Origin: Caulobacter sp. UNC358MFTsu5.1
Lineage (GTDB): Bacteria > Pseudomonadota > Alphaproteobacteria > Caulobacterales > Caulobacteraceae
DNA: 64,000 nucleotides
Reading direction: 5' to 3'
NCBI RefSeq assembly: GCF_000712075.1
Contig: NZ_JONW01000011.1
Coordinates: forward strand, 124,001 to 188,000
A model generated the notes under the pieces. The model ran no database searches, had not been told where the DNA came from, and saw only the letters and a list, made by a program, of their open reading frames with translations. Every line of letters begins with the position of its first letter. Within the stretch, counting starts at the first letter, position 1. The translations under genes and the position numbers were made by a program. This document shows, in pieces, positions 17,617 to 26,009 of the stretch.

Positions 17617-18822
17617 CTATTGATGGTCCAGCAGCCCGAGGACGCGCTTGGCCACCACGTTGAGGTTCACCTCGCTGGTGCCGCCCTCGATCGAGTTGCC
17701 CTTGGCGCGCAGCATGGCGCGCGGGACGGCCAGTTCGTCCTTGGCGAAGCCTTCGCCCTCCCAGCCCAGGCCCTGCAGGCCCAGGGCCTCGACCAGCAAC
17801 TCGGTGCGCTCCTGGTTCATCTTGGCGGCGGCGTACTTGATGATCGAGACGGCGGCGCTGGGGCCCGAACCCTGCTTGGACTCCGCCTCGGCGCGGCGCA
17901 CGGTCAGCATGAAGGCGTGGGCGTCCATACGGTGATGGGCGATGCGGGCCCGCAGGTCGCCATCGGCCAGCTTGCCCAAAGCGTCGACCCCGATCTCCTT
18001 CTTGGCCGCCTCGACCAGGTCCAGCCCGCCACCGCCGCCGAAGCCCGAGGCCGAGATGTTCTGGCGCTCGTACTGCAGCAGCCGCTTGGCGATGTCCCAG
18101 CCGCCGTTGACCTTGCCCACCAGCTGTTCCTTGGGGACCTTCACATTGTCGAAGAAGGTCTCGCAGAACGGCGAGGAGCCGCTGATCAGCTTGATCGGCC
18201 GGGCCTCGACGCCGGGCGAGGTCATGTCGAACAGCACGAACGAGATGCCCTCGTGCTTCTTGGTGGTGTCGGTGCGCACCAGGCAGAAGATCCAGTCGGC
18301 CTGGTCGGCGTAGCTGGTCCACACCTTCTGGCCGTTGATCAGCCAGTGGTCGCCCTTGTCCTCGCACTTGGTCTGGAGAGACGCGAGATCCGAACCCGCG
18401 CCCGGCTCGCTGTAGCCCTGGCACCAGCGGGTCTCGCCGCGCACGATCTCGGGCAGGAAGCGCTTCTTCTGTTCCTCGGTGGCGTATTCCAGCAGCACCG
18501 GGCCCAGCATCCAGATGCCGAAGCTCATCAGGGCGGGGCGGGCCTTGATGCGGCGCAGCTCCTGCTCCAGCACCTTGTTCTGGGCCTTGGACAGGCCGCC
18601 GCCGCCGTATTCCCTGGGCCACATCGGGGCGGTCCAGCCGCGCTCGGCCATGCGGTCCAGCCACAGCTTGGCGTCGGGGTTCTTCCACTTGAACCGCTTG
18701 CCGCCCCAGGGTGCGTCGTCCTCGGTCATCGGGGCGTTCAGGGACGCGGGGTAGTTGGCCTCCAGCCAGGACCGCGTCTCGGCCCTGAAGGCGTCCAGGT
18801 CGCCGCCGCCGAAATCCGCCAT
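17617..18822 (-). CDS. Acyl-CoA dehydrogenase, FadE large subunit type
   Basis: 401 residues. FAD enzyme that introduces an alpha-beta double bond in acyl-CoA. Motifs: RGETRWCQGYSEPGAGSDLASLQTKCEDKGDHWLINGQKVWTSYA region (about 120-165, FAD/substrate loop YSEPGAGSD), FDMTSPGVEARPI, and C-terminal SIEGGTSEVNLNVVAKRVLGL. The ATG at 18822 (MADFGGGDLDAF) follows GGGAGAACGGCC; the frame is open to 18960 without coding character. First gene of the three-gene operon. Likely the catalytic half of a heterotetramer with the 377-residue subunit. Confidence 0.9.
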   Translation of the reverse strand: MADFGGGDLDAFRAETRSWLEANYPASLNAPMTEDDAPWGGKRFKWKNPDAKLWLDRMAERGWTAPMWPREYGGGGLSKAQNKVLEQELRRIKARPALMSFGIWMLGPVLLEYATEEQKKRFLPEIVRGETRWCQGYSEPGAGSDLASLQTKCEDKGDHWLINGQKVWTSYADQADWIFCLVRTDTTKKHEGISFVLFDMTSPGVEARPIKLISGSSPFCETFFDNVKVPKEQLVGKVNGGWDIAKRLLQYERQNISASGFGGGGGLDLVEAAKKEIGVDALGKLADGDLRARIAHHRMDAHAFMLTVRRAEAESKQGSGPSAAVSIIKYAAAKMNQERTELLVEALGLQGLGWEGEGFAKDELAVPRAMLRAKGNSIEGGTSEVNLNVVAKRVLGLLDHQ

Positions 18823-19029
18823 GGCCGTTCTCCCTCGTCTCGTCGTGTCTCGCGGCGCTTTTCCGCGCCGCCATTTGGCTTCCTTGGTCGTCAGACTACG
18901 CCATGGATCGACGGGGGCAAGCTGATTCAAACGCCTGTTCGTCACGCGGCGGGCGACCATTCGAGGGGAGGCGCGCTATAGAGGACACCGATGACGTGTC
19001 CCGCCGGGATTCGCCGATCAGGGGTCTTG

Positions 19030-20703
19030 ATGTCCGCGCCGCAACTGAGGCCAGCCTTCCTCGCCGTCGCGCCGACGCTGTCGGCCATCCTGGCGGCCTG
19101 CGCCGGCATCCTGCTGCTGGCCTCGGGCGCGACGCCGTCCGAGCCGACCCGCTTCGCGATCTGGGTGGCCGTCGCGCCCGGGCCGCTGATCGAGGTCAGC
19201 CACTTCGTCTCGTCGATCCTGGGCCTGGTCCTGATCCTGCTGGCCTTCGGCCTGCGCTCGCGCCTGGACGCGGCCTGGTGGGCGGCGCTGTTCGCCCTGG
19301 CCGGCGGCGCGATCCTGGCCCTGTTCAAGGGGCTGAACTGGGAAGAGACGGTGATCCTGACCGGCATCATGCTGGCCATGCTGCCGTTCCACGAGGCCTT
19401 CCCCCGCAAGGCGGCCCTGACGCGGATGGAGATCACCCCCGGCTGGCTGCTGTCGGCGGCGGCGGCCCTGGTGGGGGTGGCCCTGTGCGGCTGGTGGACC
19501 TTCGCCCACACCGAATACGCCTCGCAGTCGGTGATGAAGACGATCGGCGACCGCGAAGTGGCCCGGGCCATCCGTTCGTCGGCCGCGGCCGCCATCGTGC
19601 TGATGGCCATCGGCGTCTGGCGGCTGATCGCCACCCCCGCCACGCCGCCGGTGGTGGACGACACCGACCCCGACTTCGACCGGGTCCGCGCCATCCTGGC
19701 CAAGGCCGAGAGCGCCGAGCCGCCGTCGAACCTGGCCCTGCTGGGCGACAAGCGTTTCCTGTTCTCGGTCTCGGGCGAGAGCTTCCTGATGTTCGGCGTG
19801 CGCGGCCGCTCGTGGATCGCCATGGGGCCGCCGGTCGGGCGCGACGATGAGCGCATGGAGCTGTTCTGGCGCTTCCGCGAACTGGCCGACGCCCACGCCG
19901 CTCGCGCCGGCTTCTACGCCCTGGGTCCGGCCGACCTGCCCGACAGCGTCGACTTAGGGTTGGCCATCCAGAAGACCGGCGAGAGCGCCGCGGTGCCGCT
20001 GGAGGCCTTCTCGCTGGCCGGCCGCCGCCGCGAGGTCCTGCGGCGCAACTGGCGCAAGGCCGGGGAGGGCGGGGCGGCCTTCGAGGTCCTGCCCGCCGAC
20101 CAGGTCCACACCATCATGCCCACGCTGAAGACGATCTCGGACGCCTGGCTGGCCCACCACGCCGGCGGCGAGAAGGGCTTCTCGATGGGCGGCTTCGACG
20201 AGCGCTACGTGGCCGAGTTCCCGGTCGCCCTGGTGCGGGTCGAGGACCAGATCGTCGCCTTCGCCACCCTCTGGACGACGGCCAACAAGGTCTCGTTCTC
20301 GATGGACCTGATGCGCTATTCCGACGACGCGCCCAAGAACGTGATGGACTACCTGTTCGTCGAGCTGCTGGGTTGGGGCAAGGAGCAGGGCTACCAGGCG
20401 TTCGAGTTCGGGGTGGCCCCGCTGGCCGGCCTGGAGGATCGCCCGCTGGCGCCGATCATGTCGCGCGTGGGCCGCCTGCTCTACGAGCGCGGCGAGGAGA
20501 TCTACAATTTCCAGGGCGTGCGGCGGTACAAGGACAAGTACGATCCGGTCTGGCAGCCGCGCTACATTGCCGCGCCTCACAAGTGGGCCATACCCTTTTT
20601 GCTTGCGGACATCGGCCTGCTGTCGTCCGGCGGCGTCTCCGGACTGACGAAAAGGCCGCGACCTAGTAGCGCGGGTCGCCCGTCTTCATCCCCAGCAGAT
20701 TGA
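19030..20703 (+). CDS. MprF-type phosphatidylglycerol lysyltransferase domain protein (short, no flippase half)
   Basis: 557 residues from the ATG at 19030 (an ATG at 18991 is also in frame). About six hydrophobic segments (roughly 8-30, 45-70, 75-93, 98-118, 135-158, 180-200), then a soluble GNAT-like DUF2156 synthase domain (about 210-540, with RSWIAMGPPVGRDDERMELFWRF, DLMRYSDDAPKNVMDYLFVELLGWGKEQGY, FEFGVAPLAGL, RRYKDKYDPVWQPRY). Full MprF has an additional N-terminal eight-span flippase; it is absent. Expected to transfer an amino acid from aminoacyl-tRNA to phosphatidylglycerol at the inner membrane; amino acid unproven. The last 41 bases overlap a convergent small gene. Confidence 0.88.
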   Translation: MSAPQLRPAFLAVAPTLSAILAACAGILLLASGATPSEPTRFAIWVAVAPGPLIEVSHFVSSILGLVLILLAFGLRSRLDAAWWAALFALAGGAILALFKGLNWEETVILTGIMLAMLPFHEAFPRKAALTRMEITPGWLLSAAAALVGVALCGWWTFAHTEYASQSVMKTIGDREVARAIRSSAAAAIVLMAIGVWRLIATPATPPVVDDTDPDFDRVRAILAKAESAEPPSNLALLGDKRFLFSVSGESFLMFGVRGRSWIAMGPPVGRDDERMELFWRFRELADAHAARAGFYALGPADLPDSVDLGLAIQKTGESAAVPLEAFSLAGRRREVLRRNWRKAGEGGAAFEVLPADQVHTIMPTLKTISDAWLAHHAGGEKGFSMGGFDERYVAEFPVALVRVEDQIVAFATLWTTANKVSFSMDLMRYSDDAPKNVMDYLFVELLGWGKEQGYQAFEFGVAPLAGLEDRPLAPIMSRVGRLLYERGEEIYNFQGVRRYKDKYDPVWQPRYIAAPHKWAIPFLLADIGLLSSGGVSGLTKRPRPSSAGRPSSSPAD

Positions 20704-20875
20704 GGATATGGGCCGCCATCAGCAGGGCCACGACGGCGCCGGCCACCATCAGCGGGCGCCACGGCATCATGCGCGGGCCCTTTAAAACATTGATCGGACG
20801 GGCCCCGCGCCAGCCGCAGAAGACGGCGAACAGCAGGGCGGCGACGGCGACGGCGATGGTGGTTTGAAGCTCCAT
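20663..20875 (-). CDS. Small two-span membrane protein
   Basis: 70 residues: hydrophobic segment 5-22 (TTIAVAVAALLFAVFCGW), basic loop RGARPINVLKGPRMMPWRP, hydrophobic segment 43-63 (LMVAGAVVALLMAAHILNLLG), short tail. Start ATG preceded by GAGAGGCGA. The coding end overlaps the 3' end of the mprF-type gene by 41 bases in antisense. No known family recognised. The membrane pattern and ribosome site support a real gene, while the overlap leaves a small doubt. Confidence 0.65.
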   Translation of the reverse strand: MELQTTIAVAVAALLFAVFCGWRGARPINVLKGPRMMPWRPLMVAGAVVALLMAAHILNLLGMKTGDPRY

Positions 20876-20913
20876 TCGCCTCTCATGGCCTGCGACAATC
20901 AGCCATGCAAATC

Positions 20914-21088
20914 GTTAACGCGCGTTAACCACGTGCAGCCGAATCTTAGGTACACACGTTGGAGAAGTGTGCCTGTTAACCATCCACAGTTAATCTTGAC
21001 CATTGCTATATGTAGCGGTTGAGGTCGCGTTTACACGCTAGGAATCGGTGTCTAGCGTTGGTTCCCAGGTGCATAGGGAACGATTCGG
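20914..21088 (+). promoter_or_regulatory. podJ upstream region with cell-cycle regulator motifs
   Basis: Elements seen: a 16-base palindrome GTTAACGCGCGTTAAC (20914-20929) holding two TTAA boxes 6 bases apart (canonical CtrA spacing is 7); a DnaA-box-like CCATCCACA (20980-20988); three CcrM methylation sites, GAATC at 20941 and 21042 and GATTC at 21082; and a candidate sigma-73 promoter, TTGAGGT (21019-21025) with an 11-base spacer and GCTAGGAAT (21037-21045), whose -10 overlaps the middle GANTC. In Caulobacter crescentus podJ is known to be cell-cycle controlled with DnaA, GcrA/CcrM and CtrA inputs, which fits. Confidence 0.55.
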
Positions 21089-24082
21089 ATGACGGCCGCC
21101 GCGCCATGGAGCGTTAAGGGGATCGACCCCAAGGCCCGTGAGGTCGCTAAAGACCTCGCGCGTCGCTCCGGCATGACGCTGGGCGAATGGCTGAACCGGA
21201 TGATCATCGAGGGCGAGGGTTTCGACGCCGCCGCCCTGGAAGCTTTCGGCGAGCCCAGCCGTCCGTCCCTGGCCGTCAACAACGACCGCGCCAACCCCTC
21301 CTATTACGAGACCGACCGTCGCGGCGCGCCGTCGCGCATCGAGGCGCGCGAGCATCCCGCCGATGAGGTCGGCCGCGTGGCCGTCGCCCTGGACCGCCTG
21401 ACCGACCGCATCGAGGCGGCCGAGAAGCGTTCGGCCCAGGCCATCTCCGGCATCGACGAATCCGTGCGCGGCGCCCTGCAGCGCCTGGTGGCCGCCGAGC
21501 GCGAGCAGGTGGCCGTGGCCGCCCGCTTCGAGGGCGCGGTGGACGAGATCAAGACCGACCAGACCCGCGCCGCCGAGCGGCTGCGCCGGATCGAGGCCGA
21601 GGCCGCCGGTCCGCGCTCGGCCGAGGCCCTGCGCGCCCTTGAAGGCGCGCTCGGCAAGGTCGCCGGCCACCTCTACGAGGGCGAGGCCCGCACCCGCGAG
21701 ACCATCGCCCACCTGGAACAGCGTCTGGACAACCAGGCCGGCGTCGGGGCCGGCGATCCGTCGGCCCTGGTCGAGGAAGTCGTGGCCCGCCTGGGCCAGC
21801 GCCTGGAAGCCGCCGAGGCCCGCACCGCCGAAGCCCTGCAGGCCCTGACCACCTCGTTCACCGCCCTGGACGGCCGCCTGCGCACCGTCGAGGACAGCAA
21901 TCCGGGCGAAGGCGTCCAGAAGCGCCTCGACGACCTGTCCAACGGTCTGACCCAGCGCATGGAGGCCGCCCGCATGGAGATGGCCGCCAAGCTGCGCGAA
22001 AGCGCCGACGGCCGCTTCGACCGCATGGAGCGCAAGCTGGGCGAGATGACCGCCCACGTGCAGGCCGCCGAGCAGCGCTCGGCCCAGGCCATCGAGCGCA
22101 TGGGCCGCGAGGTGGTCGGCATGGCCGACGCCCTGAACCGCCGGGTCCAGACCTCGGAAGCCCGCGCCAACGCCGCCATCGAGCAGGTCGCCGCCAGCAT
22201 CGACCAGAAGCTGAACCGCGCCGACAGCGTCCAGGCCCAGGCCCTCGAGAAGCTGGGCGCCGAGATCGCCCGCATCACCGAGAAGCTGGCCGAGCGGATC
22301 GGCAACGCCGAGCGCCGCAACGCCCTGGCCATCGACGACGTCGGCGACCAGGTCACCCGCGTCACCGACCGCCTGAACCAGCGCCACGAGCGCACGTCGC
22401 AGGAACTGGTCGACCGCATCCGCCAGAGCGAGGAGCGCACCGCGCGCCTGCTGGAGGAAGCGCGCGAGAAGATCGACACCAAGCTGGCCGACGCCCAGCG
22501 CCGCCTGGCCGAGCAGGCCGCCGCGGCCGCGCCGCCGGCCCGTCCCGCCGCGTCGCCGTTCGACGACGGCGACCGTTTCTCGTTCGGCGGCGAGGCCGTC
22601 CCCGAGGACGTGTTCCACCAGCCGGCCGCCTTCATCCCGGCCCAGACCTCGACCCCGGCCCGCACGGCGGCGCCCGCCGCCTTCGAGGCCCCGGCCTACG
22701 AGGCTCCGGCCTTCCCGACCGCCGAGCCGCCCGCCCTGGAGTTCGGCGACGAGGACTTCGAGGCCGCCGACGGCTTCACCTCGGCCCTGGAGCCGGAAGC
22801 CGCGTTCGAGCCGGAAGCCGACTACGACAGCGACTTCTCGGCCCCCGAGTTCGGCGCCTCAGGCTTCTCGGCGCCGGAAGAGCCGGCCGCGGCCGGACGC
22901 CCGCTGTCGACGCGCGAAGTGATCGAGCAGGCCCGCGCCGCCGCGCGCCAGGCCGCCCTGGCCGGCGACGCCAAGGGCAAGGACAAGACCAAGGCCAAGA
23001 AGCCCGCGACCTCGCTGTTCGCCGGCTTCGGCGCCAAGGGCTCCGAGAAGAAGGCCAAGAAGGGCGGCATGAAGACCGCCCTGATGGTCTCGGCCGCCGC
23101 CGCCTGCCTGGGCGTGGGCGCGGCCAGCTTCTTCGTCAATTCCGAAGGCGCGGGCGGGCCGCTTCCCGACCGCGTGGCCAAGGGCATTGCCAACAAGTCG
23201 GGCGGCGAGATCCGCTCGGCCGAGGTCGACACCAGCCCGGCCGGCGCCCGCGCCGCCGTGGCCCTGACCGCAGGCGCCGCGACGCCCGTCGAGGCCGTTC
23301 CGATCGAGTCCGCGCCCGTCTCGCCGCCGGCCGAGAACGCCCAGGCCCTCTACGAGGACGGCGTGCGCCGCATCGAGGCCAAGGACCGCTCCGGCCTGGA
23401 AAACCTGCGCAAGGCCGCCAACCTGGGCCTGCCGCGCGCCCAGTTCTACCTGGCCAAGATGTACGAGGTCGGCGAGGGCGGGGTAAAGAAGGACCTGGGC
23501 GAGGCCCGCCGCTGGACCGAACGCGCCGCCACGGCCGGCGAAGCCCGCGCCATGCACAACCTGGCCCTCTACTACTACAAGGGCGAGGGCGGCGAACGGA
23601 ACTCGACCAAGGCCGCCAGCTGGTTCCGCAAGGCTTCTGACCTGGGCCTGGTCGACAGCCAGTTCAACCTGGCCCAGCTCTATGAAGGCGGGTGGGGCGT
23701 CAGCCAGAACCCGACCGAAGCCTACAAGTGGTACCTGATCGCCGCGCGGTCGGGCGACACGGCCTCGCGCGCCCGGGCCATGGCCCTGCGCGCCCAGCTG
23801 ACGGCCGAAGGCCAGCGGATCGCCGAGCGTTCGGCCAGCGCCTTCCGCTCGCAGGCCGCCGCGCCCGTCCAGGCCGTGGCTTCGGCCGCCGCCCCCAGCG
23901 CCGGCCTGGCCACCGCCCAGCGCGCGCTGTCGAAGCTGGGTTACTACCAGGGGCCCCAGGACGGCGTGACCTCGCCGGCCCTGCAGATGGCCATCGCCGC
24001 CTACCAGCGCGACCAGAACATGCAGCCGTCGGGCGCCCTGGACGGCGACACCCTCAGCCGCCTGTCGACCTGGGCCCGCTGA
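21089..24082 (+). CDS. podJ: PodJ polar organelle development protein
   Basis: 997 residues. Scaffold that marks the new cell pole and recruits pilus, holdfast and signalling proteins. Order: conserved N-terminus WSVKGIDPKAREVAKDLARR (about 6-40, with LGEWLNRMI), long cytoplasmic coiled coil (about 75-480, repeated AEKRSAQAI / AEQRSAQAIERM heptads), acidic Ala/Pro/Glu-rich linker (about 490-640), Lys-rich stretch, a single membrane span (about 670-690, TALMVSAAAACLGVGAASFFV), periplasmic Sel1/TPR repeats (about 750-890), and a C-terminal peptidoglycan-binding domain (about 935-995, AQRALSKLGYYQGPQDGV). Known PodJ is cut by PerP and MmpA in its periplasmic/membrane part. ATG without a strong ribosome site. 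Confidence 0.96.
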   Translation: MTAAAPWSVKGIDPKAREVAKDLARRSGMTLGEWLNRMIIEGEGFDAAALEAFGEPSRPSLAVNNDRANPSYYETDRRGAPSRIEAREHPADEVGRVAVALDRLTDRIEAAEKRSAQAISGIDESVRGALQRLVAAEREQVAVAARFEGAVDEIKTDQTRAAERLRRIEAEAAGPRSAEALRALEGALGKVAGHLYEGEARTRETIAHLEQRLDNQAGVGAGDPSALVEEVVARLGQRLEAAEARTAEALQALTTSFTALDGRLRTVEDSNPGEGVQKRLDDLSNGLTQRMEAARMEMAAKLRESADGRFDRMERKLGEMTAHVQAAEQRSAQAIERMGREVVGMADALNRRVQTSEARANAAIEQVAASIDQKLNRADSVQAQALEKLGAEIARITEKLAERIGNAERRNALAIDDVGDQVTRVTDRLNQRHERTSQELVDRIRQSEERTARLLEEAREKIDTKLADAQRRLAEQAAAAAPPARPAASPFDDGDRFSFGGEAVPEDVFHQPAAFIPAQTSTPARTAAPAAFEAPAYEAPAFPTAEPPALEFGDEDFEAADGFTSALEPEAAFEPEADYDSDFSAPEFGASGFSAPEEPAAAGRPLSTREVIEQARAAARQAALAGDAKGKDKTKAKKPATSLFAGFGAKGSEKKAKKGGMKTALMVSAAAACLGVGAASFFVNSEGAGGPLPDRVAKGIANKSGGEIRSAEVDTSPAGARAAVALTAGAATPVEAVPIESAPVSPPAENAQALYEDGVRRIEAKDRSGLENLRKAANLGLPRAQFYLAKMYEVGEGGVKKDLGEARRWTERAATAGEARAMHNLALYYYKGEGGERNSTKAASWFRKASDLGLVDSQFNLAQLYEGGWGVSQNPTEAYKWYLIAARSGDTASRARAMALRAQLTAEGQRIAERSASAFRSQAAAPVQAVASAAAPSAGLATAQRALSKLGYYQGPQDGVTSPALQMAIAAYQRDQNMQPSGALDGDTLSRLSTWAR

Positions 24083-24136
24083 GCCTAAAGGCCAAGCTTC
24101 CCAAACCCTTCCGGGTGTGCGAGCGTCCGCACTCAT

Positions 24137-24156
24137 CCACAGGCTGTGTCCTGTGG
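24137..24156 (+). terminator. Hairpin after podJ
   Basis: CCACAGG (24137-24143) and CCTGTGG (24150-24156) form a 7-bp stem with loop CTGTGT. There is no T run, so termination strength is uncertain. A second hairpin, CCCTTCC-GGGG-GGAAGGG (24204-24221), lies in the leader of the next gene. Confidence 0.4.
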
Positions 24157-24254
24157 TCAAATATCGTCCGTGGACCTATGGGCTGACCTCGGTAATAGTC
24201 AGTCCCTTCCGGGGGGAAGGGCGCGCGTCGGAGCTCGCGCCCGAAGGAGTAGAC

Positions 24255-24734
24255 ATGGCGTTCGAAGCAGCGACGGCCGATCATACGCAGGATCGCGTGC
24301 CGGTGCCCCCCGCCGTATGGGTTTGCGGCCTAGCCACCCTGGTCCCGTTCATCGTCTGCTCGGCCCTGTTCTGCTACGGCCCCATCGACATGCGGCAGGT
24401 CGCGCTGATCAGCCTGCTGGCCTATTCCAGCGCCATGATGTCGTACCTGGGCGGCGTGCGCTGCGGTCTCGAGATCGAGCGCGCCAGCCCCCGCTGGCTG
24501 ACCCTGGGCCTTTCGCTGCTGTTCCCCCTGGCCGGCTTCGGCCTGCTGCTGGGCGGCCTGAAGTTCGAGCCCGCGTGGCAGCTCTCGGGCTTTCTGCTGG
24601 TCTTCATCCTGCAATGGCTGTGGGACGTGACCAACCATGACGGCCCCGCCTGGCGTCCGCGCCTGCGCACCCTGCTGACCTCCGGCGCGGCCATCTCGCT
24701 GGCCTTCGCCCTCGAGCAGGCCCTCCACCTCTAG
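24255..24734 (+). CDS. DUF3429 inner-membrane protein
   Basis: 159 residues with about five membrane spans (starting VWVCGLATLVPFIVCSALFCYG, VALISLLAYSSAMMSYLGGVRCGLEI, WLTLGLSLLFPLAGFGLLLGG, LSGFLLVFILQWLWDVTNHDG, LRTLLTSGAAISLAFALEQAL). The sequence YSSAMMSYLGGVRCGLEI and the pairing of WDVTN with a tail span are typical of DUF3429. ATG at 24255 with AAGGAG 7 bases before. Function of the family is unknown. Confidence 0.85.
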   Translation: MAFEAATADHTQDRVPVPPAVWVCGLATLVPFIVCSALFCYGPIDMRQVALISLLAYSSAMMSYLGGVRCGLEIERASPRWLTLGLSLLFPLAGFGLLLGGLKFEPAWQLSGFLLVFILQWLWDVTNHDGPAWRPRLRTLLTSGAAISLAFALEQALHL

Positions 24735-25211
24735 CTACTGGTTGGTGGCCACCGCCTCGGTCGCCGCCGCGTCCGCCGCCGCGCCCGTGGCGACATCGGC
24801 CACCGGGGCGCTGACCACGACCGTCGAGGCGGCCTCGTCCTTGGCCTTGGGCGCATTGATAAACGGCGTCGCCTCGTTCAACGGGTCGGACACGCAGGCG
24901 GCGGCCACCTGCTTGCTCAGCTTCTCTTCCTTGGTGTTCTGCTGCATGCCCAGCGCGGCCGAGGCCACGGTGCCCGCGAACGGCACGACGGCGTTGCCGC
25001 CCATGCCAACCGCCTTCTTGAGCAGATTGGGCTCTTCGTAGTCGATGGCCTTGGCGCGCAAGGCCTTGCAGGTCTCGGTGTCGTATTTCGGGTCCTTGGC
25101 GTCGAGCTTGGCCACGGTCTTGACCGGGGGCTCGCCGGCCACGGCGGCCTGCGGGGTCGCCAAGGGCGACAGGGCTAGAACGGCGCCGATGCCGATCAGG
25201 ATCGGTCGCAT
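24735..25211 (-). CDS. Secreted protein of unknown function
   Basis: 158 residues. Signal peptide MRPILIGIGAVLALSPLATPQAAVAGE with likely cleavage after AVAG. The mature part has two Cys (ETCKALRAKAI and VAAACVSDPLN) about 60 residues apart, a hydrophobic Gly/Ala stretch (GMGGNAVVPFAGTVASAALGMQ) and an Ala/Val-rich low-complexity tail. No family recognised. The stop is immediately adjacent to the stop of the convergent DUF3429 gene. It is the third cistron, on the same strand as the PdeM gene, 68 bases upstream. Confidence 0.75.
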   Translation of the reverse strand: MRPILIGIGAVLALSPLATPQAAVAGEPPVKTVAKLDAKDPKYDTETCKALRAKAIDYEEPNLLKKAVGMGGNAVVPFAGTVASAALGMQQNTKEEKLSKQVAAACVSDPLNEATPFINAPKAKDEAASTVVVSAPVADVATGAAADAAATEAVATNQ

Positions 25212-25279
25212 CACGAATCTCCATTGTCCAACGTCCCGGGGATCAAACGCCCGGACGCGGAGGGTGATCCGTCGGATTG

Positions 25280-25993
25280 CTAGTCGGGCCGCAGCGACTT
25301 CCAGCCCACCGCGTGCACGCGGCGAGGGCCCAGGGCGGCGGCGAGGGCCGGGCCGCCGAACAGCGGGGCGAAGGCCGGGTCCAGGATGTTCAGTCCGCCC
25401 GTGAACGCCCCGAACGCCGGCAGGACCAGGCGCGCCCCGTCGGTGACGAAGCAACGCCGCCGCACCGTGGCCCGGCCGCTGGTCACCTTGGCGGCCGGAT
25501 GCAGATGCCCCGCCACCTCGCCGGGCCGGGCGCCGGGCAGGGGCTCGTGGCGGAAGGTCAGGCCGGCCAGCTGGGCCTCGTCGACCACGTCGCCGGGCAG
25601 GGTCCGGGGTCCGTCCTCGTCGTGGTTGCCCACCGCCCAAACCAGCCGGCGGCCCAGGGCCAGGGCGGCGATGCGGACCCGGTCATCCTCCGGCAGGCGA
25701 TCCTCGCCCGCGCCGTCGTGGAAGCTGTCGCCCAGGAAGACCAGGGTGGCCGGCGACAGCGCCGCCAGTTCGCGCTCCAGCCGGTCCAGGGTCTCGCGGG
25801 TGTCGTAGGGCGGCAGCATCTGGCCGAACCGCGCGGCGTAGCTGCTGCCCTTCTCGAAGTGCAGGTCGGCCACCACCATCGTGCGCTCGGCCTCCAGCCA
25901 CAGGGCGCCGGAGTGGCGCAGGACCGCGCGTGTCCCCGCGATCTCGAGCCGCAGGCCGCCGCAGTCGCCGATCTGGAACGCCAGTTGGGTCAC
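25280..25993 (-). CDS. pdeM: PdeM-type metallophosphoesterase (ligase-associated DNA damage response)
   Basis: 237 residues with all calcineurin-like metal motifs in order: DLHFEK (about 43-48), GDSFHD (about 86-91), GNHDED (about 121-126) and GHLHP (about 160-164). The ligase-associated endonuclease/phosphoesterase PdeM is normally encoded beside the DEXH helicase of the same set, as here (16 bases downstream of the helicase gene). Start is GTG at 25993; the ribosome site is weak. The matching ATP-dependent ligase and exonuclease genes are not in this window. Confidence 0.88.
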   Translation of the reverse strand: MTQLAFQIGDCGGLRLEIAGTRAVLRHSGALWLEAERTMVVADLHFEKGSSYAARFGQMLPPYDTRETLDRLERELAALSPATLVFLGDSFHDGAGEDRLPEDDRVRIAALALGRRLVWAVGNHDEDGPRTLPGDVVDEAQLAGLTFRHEPLPGARPGEVAGHLHPAAKVTSGRATVRRRCFVTDGARLVLPAFGAFTGGLNILDPAFAPLFGGPALAAALGPRRVHAVGWKSLRPD

Positions 25994-26009
25994 GGAACAG
26001 ATACTCTCA

